A stretch of 14,593 nt of DNA from positions 1 to 14,593 of the forward strand of contig CALJUK010000603.1 in assembly GCA_937975745.1 (NCBI GenBank), in the 5' to 3' direction. Position 1 is the stretch's first letter. Each line of letters begins with the position of its first letter. The position numbers were made by a program, and so were the translations under genes. This DNA comes from an uncultured Planctomycetaceae bacterium. Its GTDB lineage: Bacteria; Planctomycetota; Planctomycetia; Planctomycetales; Planctomycetaceae. The notes beneath the pieces were generated by a model. The model was not told the DNA's origin and did not search any database. It saw only the letters and a list, made by a program, of their open reading frames with translations. Positions 8,860 to 14,593 of this stretch are shown in pieces.

Positions 8860-10488
8860 CTAAGGAAGGTCGAAGTCGAATCGCGACGCCGACGTACCGT
8901 GCACAACCGTCGGGATGCTGGAAGAACGTGACGCCGGGCGGCTGGAATACTTCTCGGCAAAGACCTTGACTCGATACTCTCCGGCCGGAACCCGGGCCAT
9001 CGAGTACCGACCGTCCTTCACATCGCATCCCCAAGAACCATGCTCGTCTGACCAGAAACCAAGTCGTCCCGCCGCAAGCGGTTCTCCCGCGACGCTCACC
9101 GTTCCGGAGACCATAGCCGCCTCGTCGAGTTGCAGCCAGCGTGCATCGCCCGGCTCGAAGCCGTGAGGCTCCGCGTCGCCCGGCCGGATGATCTCCCAAG
9201 TTCGGCCCGTTTCGCGCAAGGCTGTCTCATCGATTGGCTGATAGGGGATGTGCAACTCGGGTGTTTCAATCGCTTTCCCCTGCTGTTCCCAAGACCGCAT
9301 CGCGAAATCGACCATCCCCGTCGTCAGCAGACAGCGTTCGGCCGGGATCGGTTCCTTTCCAGTCCGAAACTCCGTCTGGATCGCATGCGCGAGCCCCTTG
9401 AACAGGCAGCGGTTTCCCCACGGTCCGACATAATGCGCGAATGCCCGCGAATCGGTCTCTCCCTTCAGACGGCAGCCGAACAGCCACCGCTTCGAATTGC
9501 TGCCGACGCGCAGGACAAGCCCCCGCATTCCGTCTCGGTATGTGAAGAGATGTCCATACAAGCCGTCGCCGGCAATCTCCTCGAGTGTGGGCCGCTGCGG
9601 ACCAAACTCTGCCTGCAGCGCATCCTCCGCCAACTGCCGCGACCAGAGCCCCTGCTTCTCTGTCTCTCGCAACGCTTCGCCCGACAGATACTGCACGCTG
9701 GCGACACCCGTTTCGCCGCCACGACGTTTCTCGACGATGGCCTGCAGAACTTCAATACCGTGGATGTCGTAGCTTTCTAGCTCGCCTCCATGAATCGAAA
9801 CGGCTTCTTCGATGACGGCATTCGGGGGAAGTTCAAAATCGGGCCGCCGCTGTGCGTAGGGTACCGAGCTGCCGCCAAACAAAGGAAAGCCATGTTCGCG
9901 GGCCGCGTCGTACATCTCCCGAGCCCAATCGAACCGCCAGGAGAGATGCTTGTCGTTGAAGTACGGAACGTACCGACCCGACCGCCGCATCACAGCGAGA
10001 GCCTGATCGAAAAATTCCTTGCGGGGATACTGCTTCTGATGACGTTGATTCGTCGGATACTCGCCATGCTCGCCAATCGCCAGAACGGCATCGACTGCAA
10101 GTTCCTTTCCCCCGACACACAGGGCTTCGTCAATGCTGTCAAACAGCGGTATCTCGTATCGCTCCGCGGCAGACCGCCCGACCTCCCCTTCCGGAAACTG
10201 GTCCGCATAAAACGAAACCACGTCGACGCCGGGGTCGACCAGCTCGCCGTTAAAGAAATACGGCCGCAAAAAGTTCTCCAGAATGTTCCAGGCATGAGAG
10301 CGAAACCGAAACTCTGTGAAGATCGCTGCAACCCGTGGCCGACGCGAACCAGCCGGATCAGCTGCGGTGATCGCAGACAACGGCCACTGTGATCCAACGG
10401 CAAGCGCCGTTCCGGCAGCGAGAAATCGACGGCGATCGAGAGGATATTCAGCATCGGGCAATCGGGGAGCATTGGCAGGTTGCGGCAT
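8860..10488 (-). CDS. Tat-exported planctomycete protein, possible Gfo/Idh-like N-terminal fold, with C-terminal carboxypeptidase-regulatory-like domain
   Basis: A 542-residue protein. The twin-arginine signal DRRRFLAAGTALAVG (18-32) implies folded export. Residues about 51-300 begin with RPRVAAIFTEF and contain FNDKHLSWRFDWAREMYD (177-194), GGSSVPYAQRRP (205-216) and SIHGGELESYDIHGIEVLQ. I know this block from recurrent uncharacterised planctomycete proteins, and the opening strand resembles a nucleotide-binding or Gfo/Idh-type fold, but no glycine-rich loop is clear. Residues about 457-512 (VSGTVSVAGEPL, then DGRYSMARVPAGEYRVKV) resemble the transthyretin-like carboxypeptidase-regulatory domain that planctomycetes attach to secreted proteins. 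ATG 10488 is chosen because it places the RR motif near residue 19 and has GAGGAG eleven bases upstream. The gene is convergent with the sialidase-like gene (101 bases between stops) and has no co-directional partner. Function unknown. Confidence 0.8.
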   Translation of the reverse strand: MPQPANAPRLPDAEYPLDRRRFLAAGTALAVGSQWPLSAITAADPAGSRRPRVAAIFTEFRFRSHAWNILENFLRPYFFNGELVDPGVDVVSFYADQFPEGEVGRSAAERYEIPLFDSIDEALCVGGKELAVDAVLAIGEHGEYPTNQRHQKQYPRKEFFDQALAVMRRSGRYVPYFNDKHLSWRFDWAREMYDAAREHGFPLFGGSSVPYAQRRPDFELPPNAVIEEAVSIHGGELESYDIHGIEVLQAIVEKRRGGETGVASVQYLSGEALRETEKQGLWSRQLAEDALQAEFGPQRPTLEEIAGDGLYGHLFTYRDGMRGLVLRVGSNSKRWLFGCRLKGETDSRAFAHYVGPWGNRCLFKGLAHAIQTEFRTGKEPIPAERCLLTTGMVDFAMRSWEQQGKAIETPELHIPYQPIDETALRETGRTWEIIRPGDAEPHGFEPGDARWLQLDEAAMVSGTVSVAGEPLAAGRLGFWSDEHGSWGCDVKDGRYSMARVPAGEYRVKVFAEKYSSRPASRSSSIPTVVHGTSASRFDFDLP

Positions 10489-10818
10489 CGTGCGGCAGGC
10501 TCCTCGGGAGGGAGAATCGGCGGGTCCGCTTCACGGGGTCTGGCTGCGACCAGCAGATCGGTCGAATCGGTCAGTTTGTCTTACCAGAAAACAGCCCGCC
10601 CGAGAACCAGTCTGGTTCCCTCGAGTCTTCGATTTCCGCTGATCCTCCTGTCCGGCCCCAAGTGCCTCTTCGTGATAACGGCTGGATACGTCCCGGCCGG
10701 CAGTCCATTCGATTCGGCAGATTCTTCCGAATCTGTGATGGCTGGCTCACGTCAGTGCCGCTTCACCATGTAGTTCGCGCAGCGGTGTCCTCCGCTCCAA
10801 GTCGGCCCATCCCGGTGA
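10489..10818. other. Non-coding region upstream of the Tat-exported protein and the IS30 remnant
   Basis: About 330 bases lie between the start of the minus-strand Tat-exported gene and the first readable IS30 codon. No open frame here has a recognisable motif. In a different frame from the remnant, 10760-10815 reads HHVVRAAVSSAPSRPIPV, which could be a frameshifted continuation of the transposase, but this is uncertain. The promoter of the minus-strand gene should be here. The only structure seen is the inverted repeat at 10711-10735. Confidence 0.4.
10711..10735. repeat. Small inverted repeat with two alternative hairpins
   Basis: CAGATTC (10718-10724), loop TTCC, GAATCTG (10729-10735) makes a perfect 7-bp stem. 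GATTCGG (10711-10717) can instead pair with CCGAATC (10727-10733). The two pairings exclude each other. There is no T-run, so it is not an ordinary terminator. It lies about 225 bases upstream of the minus-strand Tat gene and about 85 bases before the IS30 remnant. It may be chance. Confidence 0.35.
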
Positions 10819-11118
<300 letters not shown>

Positions 11119-11269
11119 ATCCACCACTCTACCACGAATTGGGTAAATATGGTCTGATCGTCAGAATTGGCTTCGGTTCCGGTCAAGGCCATCTGGTCGA
11201 CGAATGCGGCCGTTCGATTTGGAGCCCGGACGACCAACGACAGAGTCGTGGGACACAGCCAATCGCTCG
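11119..11269. other. Spacer between the IS30 remnant and the PhzF remnant
   Basis: This stretch of 151 bases follows the transposase stop and ends at the PhzF-remnant stop codon. I see no gene, repeat or clear hairpin in it on either strand. Confidence 0.4.
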
Positions 11270-11467
11270 TTAGACCAACTCACCTCTCCAGACAGTCACG
11301 GCCTGACCACCAAGGACGACCCGGTCGCCGTTGAGTTGGAGTCGAAGCACGCCACCCCGGGTCGACACTTGGTTCGCCATCAGCGTGTTCTTATTCAGTC
11401 GTTGTGCCCAATACGGCGTCAAGCAACAGTGTGCCGAGCCACACACCGGTGCTTCGTTTACAATCTC
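11270..11467 (-). pseudogene. PhzF-family (phenazine biosynthesis-like isomerase) C-terminal remnant
   Basis: Reading the minus strand from 11467 to the TAA at 11270-11272 gives 65 residues that match the end of PhzF-family proteins. NEAPVCGSAHC fits the family's EDPVTGSAHC motif, TPYWAQRLNK follows, then QVSTRGGVLRL, and GDRVVLGGQAVTVWRGEL is the usual last strand pair. PhzF-family proteins are normally about 260-300 residues, so three quarters are missing, including the N-terminal catalytic Glu. The fragment has no start codon of its own with a ribosome site. It begins right after the stop of the 195-residue gene and lies in the same frame, separated only by that TAA. That gene's own sequence does not resemble PhzF, so the upstream part was replaced or lost. 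I found no PhzF N-terminus elsewhere in the window. Probably non-functional. Confidence 0.75.
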
Positions 11468-12055
11468 TTATTCACTCTCCTGGAATAAGTTCGGCCACCC
11501 AACAATCTCGGGCACAAGCGCAACCGCATCAGGCTCCTCCTCGTGAATTTCCGAGACGTGGCGGAACACACATTCCCGCTTGATGACTCCGACCTGGACG
11601 TTGAAATAGAGTTCGTCCTCGTCCCGCTGCACGATCGGAGCAAGCAGAAATTCGCCATGCTTGCGGTATTCTCGCTTGAACTCTTGCAGCATGTCGGGAT
11701 TGTCGGGAAGCGGGTGCATGCGTTGCACTCGGCTGGGAGTGGCCCGCTTTTTCTGGACGAACTCCCAGTCCGCTTGCGCAGATGAAATGCGGATCGAATA
11801 GCCGGCTGCTTGCCCGGGAATGTCTCCCTCAATCACCGCGAGTCGGATGTCGTCTTGCGGATCGGCGTTTCCCTGGGATTCGGTCCACGCGCGAAACAGA
11901 TTCACGCCGGCCACCCAGTTGGCGAAGATGAGCCCCATCACTGGCGGAGCCTCGCTGGTCGGATGCCAGCGGTACGTTGTCGCGATCCACAACGCCCCGT
12001 CCCACAAAGGATTGTCACAGAATTGCCGAGCCACAGTTGCAACGTCATGAGACAT
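11468..12055 (-). CDS. Hypothetical protein of 195 residues, last gene of a three-gene cassette
   Basis: I do not recognise a named family. The start at ATG 12053-12055 is preferred because GGAG lies upstream (GGAGAATCAAG-ATG) and the first residues MSHDVATVARQF look native; an upstream start at 12121 would lie entirely inside the neighbouring gene. The protein is soluble, mixed alpha/beta and acidic towards the C-terminus, with no signal peptide. Notable stretches are GLIFANWVAGVNLFRAW (about 41-57), DDIRLAVIEGDIPGQAAGYSIRIS (about 67-90) and FKREYRKHGEFLLAPIV (about 125-141). The start overlaps the stop of the upstream membrane-protein gene by 11 bases (ATGTCTCATGA), so the two are translationally coupled. 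Its stop directly abuts the PhzF remnant. It could be an adaptor, immunity or stress-linked protein, but nothing visible decides this. Confidence 0.72.
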   Translation of the reverse strand: MSHDVATVARQFCDNPLWDGALWIATTYRWHPTSEAPPVMGLIFANWVAGVNLFRAWTESQGNADPQDDIRLAVIEGDIPGQAAGYSIRISSAQADWEFVQKKRATPSRVQRMHPLPDNPDMLQEFKREYRKHGEFLLAPIVQRDEDELYFNVQVGVIKRECVFRHVSEIHEEEPDAVALVPEIVGWPNLFQESE

Positions 12056-12308
12056 CTTGATTCTCCAAGTCACCGACAAGGTGGCGGATCTTGTGGCTGT
12101 AGTAGGCGATGTTGATGGCATGGACGAGTGCGCTAAGAAGCTGAATGGCTACGAGTGCAAGGAGGAGGGCATCTGGAATCGGCAACCAGCGCGACGCCAA
12201 CCACAACAGCCCGATCAAGGTTAACCCGAACGGAACACCGTACACGAGTGTCAACAACGATCGAGTTCGATTCGCCCGATATCTACGAACATCGCTGTCA
12301 TGTTCCAT
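12045..12308 (-). CDS. Small two-TM hypothetical membrane protein
   Basis: About 87 residues if ATG 12308 is used; a TTG at 12332 would add eight more. ATG 12308 is favoured because AGAGG lies ten or eleven bases upstream and TTG 12332 has no evident ribosome site. After a charged N-terminus (MEHDSDVRRYRANRTRS) there are two hydrophobic segments, TLVYGVPFGLTLIGLLWLAS and, after WLPIPD, ALLLALVAIQLLSALVHAI, followed by a polar tail. That predicts two transmembrane helices with both ends probably cytoplasmic (positive residues before TM1). Its stop overlaps the next gene's start, and about 51 bases separate it from the stop of the 183-residue gene upstream. No family recognised. Candidate roles such as small membrane effector or anchor are guesses. 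Confidence 0.65.
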   Translation of the reverse strand: MEHDSDVRRYRANRTRSLLTLVYGVPFGLTLIGLLWLASRWLPIPDALLLALVAIQLLSALVHAINIAYYSHKIRHLVGDLENQDVS

Positions 12309-12359
12309 TCCCAGTAGGCCCTCTGCTGCCAATGTCTTGGCTCAGTGAAGCTCCGCCTG

Positions 12360-12911
12360 TCAATCATCGGCGGGAACAACGGACTGATCCAACTCGTCGA
12401 TGAGTCTTCTGAGCACCTCTCCGAGCGAGACCGCGTCGGCGGACACGACATGGGTCGCAGCTTCATCCACAAATAAATATCCCCCCGTGCTGTACTTCTT
12501 CGTCGGCACGATCTTCAGACGCTTTTCCGGATCATCCGGTATTTCGTAGATCAAGATACACCACCACTTCCGCTCTAAGGCGTTCCAGGATCGAACCCCG
12601 GCGAGTGCAAAGACCTTCTTGACCTCGTCGTTTAGTTCGTCCTCGGTTAAATCGTGTCGAGAGCCGGAAAGTGCAATCATCGCGCTCGCACCAAGATCCT
12701 GCGCGGAACAAGAGATCGCATACTTTGTGCAAGGCTCCCCCGGCCCTCCCAAAACCCGGTCCACGTAATGTCTAGCGGCAACGATGACAGTTTGATCGTT
12801 GAAGTAGACGTCGGCAAAGCGACTTGAAACTCTCGTAGACAAATCGTCACGCGAACCTGGAAAGAAGAACTTCTCGGCAATGACGTTCTTGAGCGACTGA
12901 AGAAAATGCAT
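12360..12911 (-). CDS. Hypothetical protein of 183 residues, first gene of the cassette
   Basis: No named family is recognised. The start at ATG 12909-12911 is chosen since GGTGGGCGG precedes it and the product begins MHFLQSLKNVIAEKFF; the upstream extension to 13058 is low-complexity and lacks motifs. The protein appears soluble and alpha/beta, without a signal peptide. Its C-terminal part (about 131-174: RLKIVPTKKYSTGG, then LFVDEAATHVVSADAVSLGEVLRRLI) has the beta-strand plus terminal helix pattern, with a LGExLR motif, that I associate with small immunity-type proteins of toxin systems such as CdiI-like families. This is a faint resemblance only. It begins an apparent three-gene operon on the minus strand. 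No cognate toxin is visible in the window. Confidence 0.68.
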   Translation of the reverse strand: MHFLQSLKNVIAEKFFFPGSRDDLSTRVSSRFADVYFNDQTVIVAARHYVDRVLGGPGEPCTKYAISCSAQDLGASAMIALSGSRHDLTEDELNDEVKKVFALAGVRSWNALERKWWCILIYEIPDDPEKRLKIVPTKKYSTGGYLFVDEAATHVVSADAVSLGEVLRRLIDELDQSVVPADD

Positions 12912-13202
12912 TACACCGCCCACCGAAGCACACCTGAGATTTATCGAATGAATTGAATAGCGATTCGTACACTCGGATGGTGGATGGCTGCCTCTCGTAG
13001 GAACCTCGCAATTGTTTGAGACTGCTGCGCCGTGGCCGCCCTGCGCTGCATTTTTCAACCGCCGTCAACACCCAACGAATTCCACCATTGCGCTCTCGTG
13101 ACCCAACCCGCGTTCTTCGTCTCTGCAACAAGCCAAATTCACAATCCCCACCCTCATCCGATCGCCAGGTGATTCACTTTGCATCGCGTGTTCGAGCAGC
13201 GC
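12912..13202. other. Non-coding region upstream of the cassette
   Basis: About 290 bases lie between the start of the cassette and the possible pRiA4b-like fragment. No recognisable coding sequence appears on either strand; frames that read through it have biased, motif-free translations. It should contain the promoter of the three-gene cassette, but I cannot identify a convincing -35/-10 pair. Confidence 0.4.
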
Positions 13203-13346
13203 ATGTTAGAATTGGCCTGCCACATCCGGCTTTGCACGGAAGACAAACGTGCCTGTCCGCCCAAAGACGTTCCCGATGTGTGGGGAGACGAAGCACACCG
13301 TCAGTCCCTGGCCGATCCGCAGCATGAACGTAAAAGGCGTTCGTGA
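13203..13346 (+). pseudogene. Possible plasmid pRiA4b ORF-3-like protein, C-terminal remnant
   Basis: A 47-residue frame, open upstream to 13173, reads LCTEDKRACPPKDVPDVWG followed by SLADPQHER. This resembles the conserved end of pRiA4b ORF-3-like proteins (PF07929), where a Cys/Gly-rich strand with RACPPED is followed by xWGY and then LADPxHExH. The usual family length is 150-200 residues or more, so only the tail remains, and its end (KRRS) departs from the consensus. There is no ribosome site. The match rests on about 30 residues recalled from memory, so it is tentative. It could instead be a chance open frame. Confidence 0.42.
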
Positions 13347-13371
13347 GGAGAAGAGGTCCTTCGCCCCTGAC

Positions 13372-13390
13372 GACTCGGTCTGCACGAGTC
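13372..13390 (+). repeat. Short hairpin and direct repeat in the leader of the phosphoesterase gene
   Basis: GACTCG (13372-13377) and CGAGTC (13385-13390) form a perfect 6-bp stem around a 7-base loop. The loop GTCTGCA is repeated at 13392-13398. The element ends about 35 bases before the phosphoesterase start codon and could sit in its 5' leader or act as a protein-binding site. It may equally be chance. Confidence 0.28.
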
Positions 13391-13426
13391 AGTCTGCAGG
13401 AGGGCGACGAACAAGTTGAGGCAACG

Positions 13427-14347
13427 ATGGCGCCGTACCAGAAGAAATGTCAACAGACGTCTCGCTCGCTGCAGGTTGGCCGCCGGGCGTTTCTCAAGAG
13501 TGGCAGCCTCGTCCTGTTGGCTGGAACGCTCAATCCGTCCAAGTTGTTCGCAGCCGAGCCACAGACTGCACTTCGTGTTGGTCTGGTGACCGACCTGCAT
13601 TACGCTGACAAGCCGCCTCGGGGGACACGGCACTATCGGGAGACTCTTCAAAAGCTGGAAGAGGCTGCCAAGCTGTTTGAACAGCATCAGCTATCATTCG
13701 TTGCCGAACTTGGTGACCTCATCGATGCCGCAGACTCTGTCGAAACCGAGCGGCGTTATCTGACCACCATCAACCGGGAGTTCGCTCCGATCTGCAAGGA
13801 CCGGCATTACGTCCTCGGCAACCACTGCGTCGACACACTCACCAAAGCCGAATTTCTTGAAAGCGTTGGACAAGAGAAGTCGTACTACTCCTTCGACCGA
13901 GGCGGTTTCCACTTCGTCGTGCTGGATTCATGCTTCCGCAGTGATGGCACGCCGTACGGACGCAAGAACTTTCAGTGGACCGATGCCAACATTCCAGCCA
14001 CCGAACTCGAGTGGCTTGAGGCCGATTTGAAGGCAACCAAGAAGCCTGTGATTGTGTTTGCCCACCAACGGCTTGATGTCAGCGACAACCACGGCGTCAA
14101 GAACAACGCGGACGTTCGGCGGGTTCTTGAGAAATCTGGGAACACGCTGGCAGTCTTCCAGGGGCACAGCCATCGTAACGATCTCAAGGAAATCGGTGGC
14201 ATCCACTACTGCACCCTGGTGGCCATGGTGGAAGGTTCCGGAGCCGAGAACAGCGGCTACTCGCTGATGGAGATCGACCCCAGCGGCACGATTCGCCTCA
14301 CCGGCTACCGCAAGCAGCAGGATTATTCCTGGCGGCATTCTGTCTGA
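13427..14347 (+). CDS. Tat-exported calcineurin-like metallophosphoesterase
   Basis: A 306-residue phosphoesterase. ATG 13427 is chosen because GAGG lies five bases upstream and it places the twin-arginine motif GRRAFLKSGSLVLLAG at 18-33, with an Ala-x-Ala-like end (LFAAE, 40-44). An upstream start at 13343 only adds a motif-free tail. The metal-binding motifs of the calcineurin-like family are all present in order: DLH at 56-58, GD-x-x-D at 97-101, GNH at 131-133, AH at 212-213 and GHSH at 246-249. The domain fills the mature protein, so the length is normal for a single-domain member. It probably hydrolyses a phosphomonoester, phosphodiester or nucleotide in the periplasm; the substrate is unknown. 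Its 3' end is 37 bases from the convergent NADH dehydrogenase gene. Confidence 0.9.
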   Translation: MAPYQKKCQQTSRSLQVGRRAFLKSGSLVLLAGTLNPSKLFAAEPQTALRVGLVTDLHYADKPPRGTRHYRETLQKLEEAAKLFEQHQLSFVAELGDLIDAADSVETERRYLTTINREFAPICKDRHYVLGNHCVDTLTKAEFLESVGQEKSYYSFDRGGFHFVVLDSCFRSDGTPYGRKNFQWTDANIPATELEWLEADLKATKKPVIVFAHQRLDVSDNHGVKNNADVRRVLEKSGNTLAVFQGHSHRNDLKEIGGIHYCTLVAMVEGSGAENSGYSLMEIDPSGTIRLTGYRKQQDYSWRHSV

Positions 14348-14384
14348 GACCCAACTCGAAATCGCCTGAAGGGAATGACAGCCT

Positions 14385-14593
14385 TTATGGTTTCGTCGTC
14401 CTTTGACGGACGTCGCTGTTGTCCCCCGTGCCCCGTTGAGAATAATCGCGACGGAAAACGAAGTTCACCGTCCAGTCCATCGCGACTCGGAGCTTGCGAC
14501 CGAAGCCCGGCATGATTGCGAGGTAGACGGTTCGCCAGAGGAACCACGCCACGAAGCCGGGGAGGTGCACATTGAACACATTCGCGATCGCCT
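14385..14593 (-). CDS. ndh: Type II NADH dehydrogenase (NDH-2), C-terminal fragment running off the right edge
   Basis: About 68 codons of the 3' end are visible. The translation NVFNVHLPGFVAWFLWRTVYL followed by MPGFGRKLRVAMDWTVNFVFRRD is the characteristic tail of type II NADH:quinone oxidoreductases, whose terminal amphipathic helix binds the membrane surface. The FAD- and NADH-binding motifs lie outside the window. The extra Ser/Thr/Gln-rich tail after RRD (about 20 residues) is common in variable length. The enzyme oxidises NADH and reduces quinone without pumping protons. It is convergent with the phosphoesterase gene. Confidence 0.85.
   Translation of the reverse strand, partial: AIANVFNVHLPGFVAWFLWRTVYLAIMPGFGRKLRVAMDWTVNFVFRRDYSQRGTGDNSDVRQRTTKP

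Noticed and set aside
8670..8960. Minus-strand stretch reading PIVNGQRILVRAGDCVIDL
   Set aside because: It loosely resembles a PQQ-type beta strand, but it overlaps the ends of two real genes and has no start or further similarity.
9130..9780. 216-residue plus-strand open frame
   Set aside because: It is antisense to the Tat-exported protein with no motif of its own.
11204..11488. 94-residue plus-strand open frame
   Set aside because: It is antisense to the PhzF remnant, which has clear family motifs on the other strand.
13301..13687. 128-residue minus-strand open frame
   Set aside because: It is antisense to the phosphoesterase signal region and has no ribosome site or motif.

Overview
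The window looks like a chromosomal segment of a planctomycete (Planctomycetota). The main reasons are the adjacent PSCyt1-DUF1549-DUF1553 cytochrome-type protein and DUF1501 Tat protein, several Tat-secreted proteins, and a VCBS-repeat protein fused to a sialidase-like domain. GC content is moderate to high. No rRNA, tRNA, CRISPR array or replication origin was seen.

Layout. (1) 1-2802, minus strand: a PSD1-type protein with two CxxCH haem motifs, followed by the 5' end of a DUF1501 gene that runs off the left edge. (2) 2803-3457: a long divergent intergenic region. (3) 3458-8758, plus strand: a tightly overlapping three-gene operon. It encodes a sodium:solute symporter, a DapA/NanA-type lyase-aldolase and a secreted 980-residue protein with nine VCBS/FG-GAP calcium-binding repeats and a C-terminal sialidase-like propeller. 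Together these suggest release, uptake and cleavage of a sialic-acid-like or other 2-keto sugar acid. Two of the three genes carry lesions. The symporter lacks about 18 conserved residues in mid-protein, and the aldolase has an in-frame TAA in an otherwise intact frame. (4) 8860-10488, minus strand: a Tat-exported planctomycete protein convergent with the operon. (5) 10489-13426: an accessory region of fragments and small unknown genes. It holds a C-terminal IS30-family transposase remnant, a C-terminal PhzF-family remnant, an intact three-gene minus-strand cassette of unknown function (183 aa, a small two-TM protein, 195 aa) and a possible pRiA4b ORF-3-like C-terminal remnant. (6) 13427-14593: a Tat-exported calcineurin-like phosphoesterase, convergent with the 3' end of a type II NADH dehydrogenase gene running off the right edge.

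The most interesting points are the apparent decay of the sialic-acid-type operon with its large secreted protein left open, the unusual VCBS-sialidase fusion, and the unknown three-gene cassette that abuts a truncated PhzF gene. All family calls are from sequence recognition alone; no database search was run.
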